A DNA stretch of 31,465 bases, from assembly GCA_039961635.1 (NCBI GenBank), contig JABRWB010000067.1, positions 1 through 31,465 on the forward strand. The letters run 5' to 3'. The notes below the pieces were generated by a model. That model searched no databases. It saw nothing but the letters and a program-made list of their open reading frames with translations, and had not been told where the DNA came from. This stretch comes from a bacterium (lineage in GTDB: Bacteria; 4484-113; JAGGVC01). Position numbers and translations under genes: made by a program. This document shows, one piece after another, positions 15,827 to 23,898 of this stretch (position 1 is the first letter of the stretch; every line of letters starts with the position of its first letter).

Positions 15827-16933
15827 TTAGTGAACTTCTGCCCGGCCCGCCAGAATTTCTTCGACGAGCGGATGGCAGACTTTGCCGGCGCGTATGCAAC
15901 ATCCAGTTGAAAGAGCGCCGCCCTTCGAAAGCGCCTGCTCGACGCCTCCGGATTCCAGAATGTCGAAAAAGAACGGAACAGCCGCGTTCGTAATCGAATG
16001 GGAAGCTGTGCGCGCGACCGAAGATGTCATGTTCGGGACGCAATAGTGCGTAATTCCTTCCACCACGTAGGTCGGGTTGAAAATATTCGTCGGCCGGCTG
16101 GTTTCGAAACAGCCGCCCTGGTCGATTGCGACGTCGATGGCCACGCCGCGCGGACGCATAAGCTTGATCATCTGGCGGCTGATAATGTGCTCGGCCAGTT
16201 TGAACGGGGAATGGATTGCTCCGATCAGAACGTCTGCGTACGCCAGGCATTTGCGGATGTTGTACTTGGATGCCAGCAACGTGTTTACCTTTCCGCCGAG
16301 AAGCTGGTCGAGCACCTGCAATTTTCTTATGTCTTTGTCAAGGACTGTCACGTGCGAGCCAATGCCGTAAAACGCCTGTGCTGCATGCGTCCCAACGGTG
16401 CCTGCGCCTACGATAATCACTTCGGCGGCGGGAATTCCGGCGGTTCCGGACAACAACACTCCGCGTCCGCCGTTTTCGACCTCAAGGTAACGCGCGGCAA
16501 TCTGCGGAAGCATCCGTCCGCACAGCTCGCTCATGGGATAAATAACGGGGTAGTGCCCGTCCTCATCCCGGATTTCCTCGTAACCGATTGCGGTGAGCCC
16601 GATCCCGATCACCTTGTTGAGCGTTTCGCGCGCCGCCAGCGGCAAATGCAGAAAGCCGCAAATGGTTTGCCCTTCGCGATAATAGTCCAGCTCGGAGTTT
16701 TCGGGCAGCTTGATTTTGGCGATCACGTCGGCTCGCCCGATCGCCTCCTCGGCGCTGAAGGCGATCTCCGCGCCGACCGCGCGGTAGTCCGCGTCGGTGA
16801 AGTGGGCGTTTTCACCCGCCCCCTTTTCAACATAAACCGTCGCGCCGCGATGAACAAGGGCGGATACGCCGCCAGGGGTCAGCCCGACGCGGAATTCGCC
16901 CGTTGTGGATTCTTTGGGTACGCCGAAAATCAT
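15827..16933 (-). CDS. ald: Alanine dehydrogenase
   Basis: A 368-residue protein, the usual length. Start MIFGVPKEST at ATG 16933, preceded by GGAGGT 9-10 bases upstream; an in-frame extension to 17014 has no site. Catalytic residues fall at the standard positions: K75 (IAKIKLPE) and H96 (GFLHLPLA). The NAD-binding Rossmann motif IIVGAGTVGTHAA begins near residue 174. VAIDQGGCFETSRPT holds the conserved Asp. One difference is that the loop usually reading VPGAKAPKL is AIHSPFKLAE here. It interconverts L-alanine and pyruvate with NAD+. First gene of an operon with the CoA-transferase, after a long leader. Confidence 0.93.
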   Translation of the reverse strand: MIFGVPKESTTGEFRVGLTPGGVSALVHRGATVYVEKGAGENAHFTDADYRAVGAEIAFSAEEAIGRADVIAKIKLPENSELDYYREGQTICGFLHLPLAARETLNKVIGIGLTAIGYEEIRDEDGHYPVIYPMSELCGRMLPQIAARYLEVENGGRGVLLSGTAGIPAAEVIIVGAGTVGTHAAQAFYGIGSHVTVLDKDIRKLQVLDQLLGGKVNTLLASKYNIRKCLAYADVLIGAIHSPFKLAEHIISRQMIKLMRPRGVAIDVAIDQGGCFETSRPTNIFNPTYVVEGITHYCVPNMTSSVARTASHSITNAAVPFFFDILESGGVEQALSKGGALSTGCCIRAGKVCHPLVEEILAGRAEVH

Positions 16934-16967
16934 AACCAAGGCACCTCCAAAAGTAATCTCCACATCG

Positions 16968-17038
16968 TTGCATTGCCGGATGCAAGGCGATACGGAAGCG
17001 AAAGATCGCAGCATCCTTGCGAATCAGCGACGCGTCGC
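16968..17038 (-). promoter_or_regulatory. Structured leader of ald with two inverted repeats
   Basis: Within the roughly 130-base leader predicted for ald there is a hairpin TTGCAT / ATGCAA (16968-16973 with 16980-16985, six-base loop) and a perfect 12-bp palindrome GCGACGCGTCGC (17027-17038). Neither is followed by a T-run. They may be operator sites or leader structure. No known riboswitch consensus was recognised. Confidence 0.4.
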
Positions 17039-17069
17039 GAGTTTACCACTGCGATTACGCCGTATTCAG

Positions 17070-17098
17070 CATATATCGGCTTGCGCAATTCGTGTCAA
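17070..17098 (-). promoter_or_regulatory. Sigma70-type promoter of ald
   Basis: Minus strand TTGACA (17098-17093), 17-base spacer, TATATG (17075-17070). The -35 overlaps the trmL stop codon. Transcription from about 17063 gives a leader near 130 bases before the ATG at 16933. Confidence 0.7.
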
Positions 17099-17661
17099 AT
17101 GGTACCGCGTTCTTGTGAATCGAGCTCTTTACCCAAGCTTTTGGTTTTCAACATGGCCAAGTGAACATACACAGCGGCGGCCACCGCATTGCTCACGTTC
17201 AAGCTTCGCGTTCCTTCGATTTGGGGAAACGCGACAACGTGATCCTTCGCGGCTTCGAGCATTTCATCCGACAGGCCGCGCGTTTCGGGGCCGAATACTA
17301 GAAAATCCCCCGAGCGCACGGGAGCGCGCCATGGCAATAGCTTGCCCTTGGTCGAATAGAACCAAGCTGTTTTGGGCCTTGCCGGATCGTTCCATTCATC
17401 CGTTTGAAGAGGGAATTTAACGGAGGGATACGCCGCCCACAACTCTTCCATACTTGTCCAGCGCTTCCATTCGACGAGCGACCAGTAGTCCAAACCTGCG
17501 CGCCGGGCATGCGGATTGCGCATCTGGAATCCAAGCGGCCCGACCAGGTGCAGCCGGCATCCGGTGCACGCGCAGGTGCGCGCTATGTTTCCGGTATTCG
17601 GCGGAATCTCTGGCTCCCAAAGGACGATGTGGAGTCCGAGCGGATGCAAGGGCGGAGGCAC
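17095..17661 (-). CDS. trmL: tRNA (cytidine/uridine-2'-O-)-methyltransferase, TrmL/SpoU family
   Basis: A 188-residue SPOUT methyltransferase. The GTG at 17661 (VPPPLHPLGLHIVLWEP) is chosen because TATAAT ends 6 bases upstream and the family begins at LHIVLWEPEIPPNTGNIAR. The longer in-frame extension runs into the neighbouring ChbG gene. Signatures: PEIPPNTGNIARTC (motif 1), LVFGPETRGLSDEML (motif 2) and LNVSNAVAAAVYVHL (motif 3), the SAM-binding trefoil knot. TrmL methylates the ribose of nucleotide 34 in tRNA-Leu isoacceptors. That exact target is inferred from the short, domain-less form. Confidence 0.92.
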   Translation of the reverse strand: MPPPLHPLGLHIVLWEPEIPPNTGNIARTCACTGCRLHLVGPLGFQMRNPHARRAGLDYWSLVEWKRWTSMEELWAAYPSVKFPLQTDEWNDPARPKTAWFYSTKGKLLPWRAPVRSGDFLVFGPETRGLSDEMLEAAKDHVVAFPQIEGTRSLNVSNAVAAAVYVHLAMLKTKSLGKELDSQERGTI

Positions 17662-17667
17662 GGCGGG

Positions 17668-17673
17668 ATTATA
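17668..17673 (-). promoter_or_regulatory. -10 of a leaderless promoter for trmL
   Basis: Minus strand TATAAT (17673-17668) ends 6 bases before the GTG at 17661. No Shine-Dalgarno sequence. A weak -35, TTGTAA, stands 19 bases upstream. Confidence 0.7.
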
Positions 17674-17692
17674 GCCCGGGCGGCCGACGGAA

Positions 17693-18427
17693 TTACAAAT
17701 CGGCATACGACCCGATTGTCCAGCCCAAGCTTTGGATTGTTCCGGCGAGCGCGGGATCTGATAAAACCGAAAGTTCCGTTTCACGCTCCGCGGAATAGCT
17801 GCTTGAATCGGCAAGCTCTTCCGAGGTGAGCCCCGGATGGCACATTACTTCAAGCGAATCCGAGTTCGAAAGCTCCAAAATCCGGAGGAAATCCGCCGTG
17901 GAAATTTTTCCCGCGCCGTAGTACGCGTCCGAAAAATCCGCCGGATGCACAATTCCATACTTCGCGAGCTGGCTGCGCACTCCGGGCGTGCAGGGGCGCA
18001 CGGGCAGCCCGCGCCTGAGCGCAAATTCAATTACAACACCCAGAACGCGGGCGTGTTTGTGCACGTGGTGATGTCCGTCAACGTGCGTCGGACGAAGGCC
18101 GCGGCCCGTCAGATAATCCCATTGCGCTTCGAGTTCGTCGCGTACGATTTCGAGCGGCAGGTTTTCCGCGCGCGCGCGGTCGAATTCTCCGTCGGCATTC
18201 AGAAATTCCCGTGGGACCACGGACACCGGCGGGCCGGCGGTCAAATTGAAGTGCAGCCCCGCCGCCATTCCCGATTCCGCCAGCGCCTCGATGTCGCGGT
18301 CGTCCGCGAAATTGGCCATCGCGGTTGTTGAAAGCACGACGCCGGCGCTGAACGCCTTAAGTATGCCCGCGCTGATTTCGCGGGTGCGGCCGAAGTCGTC
18401 GGCGTTAATTATCAATAGCCTGCCCAC
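17693..18427 (-). CDS. YdjC/ChbG-family carbohydrate deacetylase
   Basis: A 244-residue protein, GTG 18427 (VGRLLIINADDFG), with AAGGCGG upstream. The start overlaps the end of the transglutaminase gene by 23 bases, so it is translationally coupled. Metal-site motifs of the family: NADDFG (D10, D11), LHFNLT (H59), THVDGHHHVH (H115, H119-H123 region) and MCHPG near residue 205. Relatives remove the acetyl group from chitobiose phosphate or similar N-acetyl sugars. Linked to MoxR, DUF58 and transglutaminase genes, it may instead act on an envelope polysaccharide. That is inference from context. Confidence 0.88.
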   Translation of the reverse strand: MGRLLIINADDFGRTREISAGILKAFSAGVVLSTTAMANFADDRDIEALAESGMAAGLHFNLTAGPPVSVVPREFLNADGEFDRARAENLPLEIVRDELEAQWDYLTGRGLRPTHVDGHHHVHKHARVLGVVIEFALRRGLPVRPCTPGVRSQLAKYGIVHPADFSDAYYGAGKISTADFLRILELSNSDSLEVMCHPGLTSEELADSSSYSAERETELSVLSDPALAGTIQSLGWTIGSYADL

Positions 18428-20861
18428 GCGCGTTCCGCCTTTTTCTTTGAGCTTCCAGAAATGCGCCGACTTCTCTCGCGATTGCCTCCGCGCGCTGCGA
18501 ATCCTCGGCGGACGGCTCTTTCCCGCTGTAAGCGAAGTAGTAATACAGCTCCGCAAATTCCTTCAGGGAAGGCCCAAGCCCCGCGAGCCGTTCCGCCATC
18601 TGATTTAGAAAAGCCCCGGTTGTAGTCGATTCCGGCCTTATCCATCCATCGGCGGCGAGGGCTCGTTCGACCGCATAGTAGGCCGATACGACTGCATTCT
18701 TGGGAACGGGGGGAGTGAGACGTTTCGGAAGTCTCCGCCACCAGCTCCAAATTAGGAATCCAATCAGCAAAGCGAGAATCGAAAAGCTTGTGACCTCGTT
18801 GTCTATCGCGACTTCGTAGAGGCGCTGCCCCAGCAGGATGAAAAACGCGGCGATGGCCTGCTGGACGCCCGTCGGATCGATCACGAACAACTTCTGGATG
18901 AAATCGAACGCGCTCGAAAGAAAGCTTTGAATCTCGCTGGCAGACAGGAAATCGGACGATGCCGGCGTTGGATCGAATGTGACCCAACCGAAGCCGTCGA
19001 AATAAACCTCCGCCCAGGAATGCGCATTGCGGGAAGCGACGACGAATCCGTTTTGCAGGAAGTTGTAAGTGCCCGGAGCGTAACCCGTGACGATTCTGGC
19101 TGGAATGCCGTTTATCCTGCAGAAAACCGCGAACGCGTTCGCGAAATATTCGCAATAGCCTTTCTTGGTGACGAAAACGAAGTGTGCGGCTGCGTCCATT
19201 TCGGCAATCTGTTGGGTCTGCGCCGTTCCCGGGACGAACACATCCCTGGTGGGCAGCTCCGGATACTGAAGCGAATACTCGAATTCGCCGGAACTTACGA
19301 AGAATTCGTAAATATTGCGTACTTTGTCGTACATAGTCACCGCTGCATCGGGATTCTTGCCGCGGGCGACCTTTTTGGCGAGATCGACAAGCTGCGCGTT
19401 CTCGGTGACCAACTTTGGAAGTTGCGTGTAATGCTTCCTTAGCTCCACGGGCGGTTTGTCGAAGGAATCCTTCAGCTTCGCCGGAATAAACGAAGGCCTA
19501 AGGACGAAAAGCTTGTATTGAAGGCCTTTGGGGAAGTATGACCGCTTCTGCGCATCGGATGCCGGTTTAATAATGCTGTAAGCGTCGGATACGGGCTCGG
19601 CGAACGCGACAAAATCATCCTGGTCGCCGGAAGGCCCGGTTTTTCTGCTTACGTCCTCGACTCTGTATGGCTGGTATGGAGAAAAGAATATGGGAAGATC
19701 GTTTTTCAAAAACGATATCTCAAGATGCTGCGTGGAATACTTTAGCTCATCATTGTGCCCCGACGAAAAAATGTTGTTCCGCGTGACGAAAATATCCTGA
19801 TTGTTCCTTCTGAACCGCTGCTCCAGTTTGGGGGACGGAAAATCCACGAGCGGTATCAGCGTGACGTCGCCTGCGACACTCGCATACCTGTCATCCCTCG
19901 TCGGCCCCCCCATTGCGGCACTTTTGTGTTCGGGCGCATGTTTTTTCATCCAATCGTCTTTGTCCTGCTCCCATCCGGTGCCCGTGTAAATATCGAACAC
20001 TTTTCCGCGCAGGTAGTCGTTAAGCGTGCCGCGTACAAGAAGCACCGGGTCGTTCTTGAGTTCGATGTCCCCGCCCCGGGACAAATTGAATTCGTCGGAA
20101 AAGCCGCTGTAACTGTTTTGTTTAAGCTGCTCGATTTCCGGCTCCTCGAGCGATTCCATATCCTCTTCGCTTATGAACGACGCTTTGGGCATTCTGAAGC
20201 GAGGGTTGTGGATGCCCTTGCCATGCGGCACCACCATATAAATAAGTACGCTGGCGAACAAAGCGGCCGCCGTGGTCCTCCCGGCTAGATAAACTATCGA
20301 GCGCGCCGCCCCAAGCTCGCTTGCCATGTATGGAATCTTTTCGGAAAGGCTGATGTTGTTTGCGATATACAGGCTTGCGAACGCGCAGAATATGAACAGC
20401 GGCAGTATGAACATCAATTTCACGTCATAGCTGGCGACGCTTGCCAGAAGCATTATCACCAGGCACGCCGCCAAGATCACCCTGTGATCCCGGTCGCTGA
20501 ACGCGCGGAAGCTGTAGAGAGCGATAAGCACTCCGAGAAGCACGCCGAACTCGGTTCCCCAGGCGGTCGAGTTGGCCTTGACCTTCAGGATCGAAGAGAT
20601 GAAAATCGAAATCGCGGCTATGTCCAGCAATACGACGATGAACCTGTGATATGCGGCCGAAATAAAATAGCTGAAGGCGAATCCAACGACGACTGCGGAA
20701 GTAAGGCCGATATTCAACTTCAGGTCGTCGTTTGCCAGGTAAAGCAACTGGATTCCGAAGACCGTCGCGGCGCCCGTGAAAACGTAGAGCCAGATTCGGC
20801 CCGGCACGCCGAAAATCCCGGCCGCGGAGGTATCTTGCGAGCCTGGTTTCTTATACGGCAC
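18405..20861 (-). CDS. TgpA-like membrane transglutaminase (DUF3488 + transglutaminase-like + DUF4129)
   Basis: An 818-residue protein. Start is the GTG at 20861 (VPYKKPGSQ), 6 bases after AGGAGG. Residues about 25-215 contain a cluster of transmembrane helices. A large extracytoplasmic domain follows, and a transglutaminase-like core with the triad C (KKGYCEYFANAF, near 570), H (NAHSWAEVYFDGFGWV, near 613) and D (TFDPTP, near 630). Then come one more membrane helix (near 690-710) and a DUF4129-like C-terminus. It overlaps DUF58 upstream by 11 bases and chbG downstream. The protein probably cleaves or cross-links an envelope substrate outside the membrane. Confidence 0.9.
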   Translation of the reverse strand: MPYKKPGSQDTSAAGIFGVPGRIWLYVFTGAATVFGIQLLYLANDDLKLNIGLTSAVVVGFAFSYFISAAYHRFIVVLLDIAAISIFISSILKVKANSTAWGTEFGVLLGVLIALYSFRAFSDRDHRVILAACLVIMLLASVASYDVKLMFILPLFIFCAFASLYIANNISLSEKIPYMASELGAARSIVYLAGRTTAAALFASVLIYMVVPHGKGIHNPRFRMPKASFISEEDMESLEEPEIEQLKQNSYSGFSDEFNLSRGGDIELKNDPVLLVRGTLNDYLRGKVFDIYTGTGWEQDKDDWMKKHAPEHKSAAMGGPTRDDRYASVAGDVTLIPLVDFPSPKLEQRFRRNNQDIFVTRNNIFSSGHNDELKYSTQHLEISFLKNDLPIFFSPYQPYRVEDVSRKTGPSGDQDDFVAFAEPVSDAYSIIKPASDAQKRSYFPKGLQYKLFVLRPSFIPAKLKDSFDKPPVELRKHYTQLPKLVTENAQLVDLAKKVARGKNPDAAVTMYDKVRNIYEFFVSSGEFEYSLQYPELPTRDVFVPGTAQTQQIAEMDAAAHFVFVTKKGYCEYFANAFAVFCRINGIPARIVTGYAPGTYNFLQNGFVVASRNAHSWAEVYFDGFGWVTFDPTPASSDFLSASEIQSFLSSAFDFIQKLFVIDPTGVQQAIAAFFILLGQRLYEVAIDNEVTSFSILALLIGFLIWSWWRRLPKRLTPPVPKNAVVSAYYAVERALAADGWIRPESTTTGAFLNQMAERLAGLGPSLKEFAELYYYFAYSGKEPSAEDSQRAEAIAREVGAFLEAQRKRRNARGQAIDN

Positions 20862-22281
20862 GAGAAACCTCCTTTCTTCCAAGCCGGAGAATCTTATCGG
20901 TGACCCGTTTCAAATCGTCGCCGTAGGCGATTTTGTAGGCGAAGAAACCGAACGATTCCGAAGTGCGTGAAAGAGGGCCAGGCTGGATTCCCTTGCTGTA
21001 GCTTTCCAAGTCGAAGTGGACGACGGTTACTTGCCTGAAACGCATTCCGAACTGGTGGTAAATTTCTTTTTCAATCGGGCGAACCGAGGGAGCAAATACC
21101 ATCAGCGTGCTGCCTTCGGGCACCGATGCCGCGATCCATGGAAGCTCCGCGCTTAGATTAACCGGTTCGCCCTTTCCAATTCTCGCGAGGACAAGCGACA
21201 GGTCGTAAAAAAACGATTGACCGGTTCCGGCGCGGGTGTCGCGCTCGACGCCGCTTCCGAGATGGGTGAAGCTGACCTGGTAGCCAAGCTTCACCGCCGC
21301 CTGTGCGAGCGAAATGATTATTTTAAGTGCGTCCTCCAAGGGGGTTTTCTCCGGGTTATCGCCCGCGCTCATTTCTGGAGTGTTGACGAGAAGGAAGGAC
21401 ATCGTGGATGCGACGTTGCGCTCGAACTGTTTGGTGATTAATTTCGGATTTTTGGCGGAGGACATCCAATGAATCTTTCGCATGCTGTCCCCCTCCTTGT
21501 ATTCGCGCACGCCCAGAAACTCGACGGACTCACCGGCGAGGGGAATCGTGGAGGCCTCGTCCTTGGCTCGCAAGCTAACGCTGTCCAACATCGAAAGCTT
21601 GACGCGGAACGGCACGGGGATGACCACCAGCTCGGTATATTCCTCGACAAGCCTCTCGTGTTTGAAAAAACCGAACGGATCGCCGCCCCAGAAGTAGAAG
21701 GGGCCGACTTTCCAGTCGCCGCGAAGCGTGGGGACCGCCTCGTAAGTCAGCGGAACTTCGCTTCCGCCGCGAATGCTGACAAAGCACATCTCCTGATATC
21801 CGGCCTCGCGGCTGACTGCCGGGAAGTAGTCGAATCCGATGACCGCGAATCTCGGCCATCTGGACGCGTTGCGAAGCGTGATGGTGATCGTCATCGGTTG
21901 GCCGACCAGAGCTACGCGCAGGTGCTCCCGCCTGACGGTAAGTCCGGCACTCGAAAAGAGCGACCAGAAAAATATGATCACCAGACTTGTGAAAATAAAA
22001 ACGGCCGTGTAAACAAGCAGGTGTGTTGAAAAAATCATGCTTACGCCTGCGGCGAAGAAGGCGAGAAAAATAACCGCAAACGAAGTTTTCGAAAACATGA
22101 TCTTTTGGATGCCCCACCTGCTTGAAAGCAGGTGCCAGATGCCTGCCCAAATCAAAAGCAATGCGAGCGCGAGGACGGAATAGGGAATCAGCGGCGTATA
22201 ATTTTTGTAAAGCGCGACGCCGATTATTATGATGTCGAGTATGAAGAGCACAACGAGGACGGGGCTTATCACCGGCCTCAC
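20851..22281 (-). CDS. DUF58 domain protein (vWA-like), MoxR partner
   Basis: A 476-residue protein. GTG 22281 directly abuts the moxR stop (22282), with GGAG just upstream inside the moxR end. Two pairs of membrane helices lie in residues 5-60 and 70-125. A beta-rich region follows, and then the DUF58 hallmark (FLGVREYKEGDSMRKIHWMS, about 250-275) with SAKNPKLITKQFE, leading into a vWA-like fold. Such proteins are the standard partner of MoxR AAA ATPases and probably form a membrane-anchored complex with the transglutaminase encoded next. Confidence 0.92.
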   Translation of the reverse strand: MRPVISPVLVVLFILDIIIIGVALYKNYTPLIPYSVLALALLLIWAGIWHLLSSRWGIQKIMFSKTSFAVIFLAFFAAGVSMIFSTHLLVYTAVFIFTSLVIIFFWSLFSSAGLTVRREHLRVALVGQPMTITITLRNASRWPRFAVIGFDYFPAVSREAGYQEMCFVSIRGGSEVPLTYEAVPTLRGDWKVGPFYFWGGDPFGFFKHERLVEEYTELVVIPVPFRVKLSMLDSVSLRAKDEASTIPLAGESVEFLGVREYKEGDSMRKIHWMSSAKNPKLITKQFERNVASTMSFLLVNTPEMSAGDNPEKTPLEDALKIIISLAQAAVKLGYQVSFTHLGSGVERDTRAGTGQSFFYDLSLVLARIGKGEPVNLSAELPWIAASVPEGSTLMVFAPSVRPIEKEIYHQFGMRFRQVTVVHFDLESYSKGIQPGPLSRTSESFGFFAYKIAYGDDLKRVTDKILRLGRKEVSRAV

Positions 22282-23259
22282 CTACTCCGCGGGAACGGGC
22301 ACGCGCGAAATTATGTCGTCCACTATCCTGCGCGGGGTAACGCCCGCCAGTTGCGACTCCGTCAGCAAAAACAGCCTGTGGCCGAGGACAAGCGGCGCCA
22401 TCTCCTGTATGTCGTCCGGTACAACGTAGTCGCGACGCGCGAGCACCGCGGCCGCCTGGGCGGCGCGGCCAAGGCCGAGCGAACCGCGCGGGCTGCATCC
22501 GACCAGCACATCGGGATGGTGGCGCGTTTCGTTGACGATTCGGACGATGTACCGTCTTATCGACTGCGTGATATGCACGGTCTTGACCAACTCCCGAAGC
22601 TCCATTAGCCGCGCGGGACTTATCACGGGAGTGACGTCTTCGATGGGATGCCTGACCTGCTGGCTTTCAAGTATCGCCATTTCCTCGGAGTCCGCCGGAT
22701 ATCCAACCCTCACTTTAAGCAAAAACCGGTCCAGCTGGGCTTCGGGAAGTGCATAGGTGCCCTGGTGTTCGATAGGATTCTGCGTGGCGATCACAAAAAA
22801 AGGATAGGGCAGTTCATGCGCGATTCCGTCAACAGTCACCTGCTGTTCTTCCATCGCTTCAAGAAGAGCGGATTGTGTTCTCGGGCTAGTGCGGTTGATT
22901 TCGTCCGCAAGCACCATATTGGCGAACAGGGGGCCCTGTTTGAAGTAAAACTCGCCCGTTTTCTGGTTGTAGACCATGTTTCCGGTTAAGTCGGACGGCA
23001 GCAGGTCTGGCGTGAACTGGATTCGCTTGAAGTCCAGCTCCACACTTTTGGCGAGTGCGCGGGAAAGCATCGTTTTGCCGACGCCGGGCACGTCCTCGAT
23101 AAGGACATGGCCGCCGGACAACATCGAGATAAGCAGGTACTCGACGACGCGCCGCTTGCCGAAAATCACGCTTTCGACGCTTTCAATCACGCGCTGAAGG
23201 TCGGCATGCGCCTGCTCTATTTCGCGTGAAACTGCGGCTTCCGGCCTGGTCACCATCAT
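22282..23259 (-). CDS. MoxR-family AAA+ ATPase
   Basis: A 325-residue protein. Walker A is DVPGVGKT (residues 56-63), Walker B MVLADEIN (115-122), sensor 1 FVIATQNPIEHQGTY and LPEAQLDRF, and a C-terminal lid with GCSPRGSLGLGRAAQA. Starts ATG ATG at 23259/23256 stand 8-11 bases after TATAAT with no Shine-Dalgarno sequence, so the messenger is leaderless or nearly so. MoxR ATPases act as chaperones that mature or activate partner complexes through vWA/DUF58 proteins. First gene of the operon moxR-DUF58-tgpA-chbG. Confidence 0.94.
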   Translation of the reverse strand: MMVTRPEAAVSREIEQAHADLQRVIESVESVIFGKRRVVEYLLISMLSGGHVLIEDVPGVGKTMLSRALAKSVELDFKRIQFTPDLLPSDLTGNMVYNQKTGEFYFKQGPLFANMVLADEINRTSPRTQSALLEAMEEQQVTVDGIAHELPYPFFVIATQNPIEHQGTYALPEAQLDRFLLKVRVGYPADSEEMAILESQQVRHPIEDVTPVISPARLMELRELVKTVHITQSIRRYIVRIVNETRHHPDVLVGCSPRGSLGLGRAAQAAAVLARRDYVVPDDIQEMAPLVLGHRLFLLTESQLAGVTPRRIVDDIISRVPVPAE

Positions 23260-23267
23260 GAAGCGAG

Positions 23268-23273
23268 ATTATA
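23268..23273 (-). promoter_or_regulatory. -10 of the moxR operon promoter
   Basis: Minus strand TATAAT (23273-23268), 8 bases before the first ATG (23259). No convincing -35 is seen. The palindrome at 23284-23295 overlaps the place where one would be. Confidence 0.65.
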
Positions 23274-23283
23274 CCTCATAGAT

Positions 23284-23295
23284 AGGGTATACCCT
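23284..23295. promoter_or_regulatory. Perfect 12-bp palindrome AGGGTATACCCT, candidate operator
   Basis: The palindrome ends 10 bases upstream of the moxR -10, in the 66-base gap between moxR and the hemerythrin stop. A perfect twofold-symmetric site overlapping the -35 position is typical of a repressor or activator operator. The regulator is unknown. Confidence 0.45.
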
Positions 23296-23325
23296 GCATT
23301 TGCGAAAACGCGCGTTCCGGCTGTT

Positions 23326-23754
23326 TCAAATCTTGCCTCGCTTTTTCGAGGCCAGCTTTTCGCGTATGTGGTCGCCCAGCCGCTTGTCGGTGGAGGAGAT
23401 GTGGGATGTGAACCAATCCAGCAGCATCCTCTGCAGCTTCCTCGCGAGCCGCACGCTCCCGCCGTCCCGCTTGTATTCGGAGGCGAGCATCACAAAATCC
23501 TCAAGAAACGCATTGTGCTCGTCTATGTGATCCTCAATGTAAGGGTACTTCAGCCTCTTCATTATCGCCTTTTCCCGCGCGAAATGGTCGGGAATGTAGC
23601 TCTTCAAAAACAGCAGAATCTCCTCGCACTCTTCGACGCCCCGGCCTTCGCGTACGGCCGCGATCAGCTCGTTCATCTTGGACACGATTCTTTTGTGCTG
23701 CTCGTCGATCTCGGCCACGCCGGTCGACATGCTTATGTTCCACTCTACAGTCAT
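23326..23754 (-). CDS. Bacteriohemerythrin
   Basis: A 142-residue single-domain hemerythrin. All seven di-iron ligands are in place: H20 (IDEQH), H57 and E61 (HFAREK), H76 and H80 (HIDEH), H118 and D123 (HISSTD). The N-terminal W-N-x-S-M-S-T-G-V motif is typical. The protein should bind O2 reversibly and may sense, store or deliver it. There is no attached signalling domain. ATG 23754 has no Shine-Dalgarno sequence in the 20 bases upstream. It stands alone, 66 bases upstream of the moxR operon in the same direction. Confidence 0.95.
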   Translation of the reverse strand: MTVEWNISMSTGVAEIDEQHKRIVSKMNELIAAVREGRGVEECEEILLFLKSYIPDHFAREKAIMKRLKYPYIEDHIDEHNAFLEDFVMLASEYKRDGGSVRLARKLQRMLLDWFTSHISSTDKRLGDHIREKLASKKRGKI

Positions 23755-23883
23755 AATGCAAAATGAATACCTGGATTCCGCCTTGCGCCGCTTCCCCCGG
23801 CGATGGCCTCGGGATTATATTACCTATCCTCATTTGCGGCCAATCGCCTTCCCGCAAGTGAAAAAGCCGCGCGCTCGACCTGT

Positions 23884-23892
23884 TGTTATACT
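23884..23892 (+). promoter_or_regulatory. Extended -10 of a leaderless thiL promoter
   Basis: TGTTATACT (TATACT at 23887-23892) ends 6 bases before the GTG at 23899. No ribosome-binding site precedes the start. Confidence 0.72.
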
Positions 23893-23898
23893 TGCGCA

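Noticed and set aside
14846-17164. Long plus-strand frames (14846-15802, 15998-17164) opposite CoA-transferase and ald
   Set aside because: Both minus-strand genes have full catalytic motifs; the plus frames show none.
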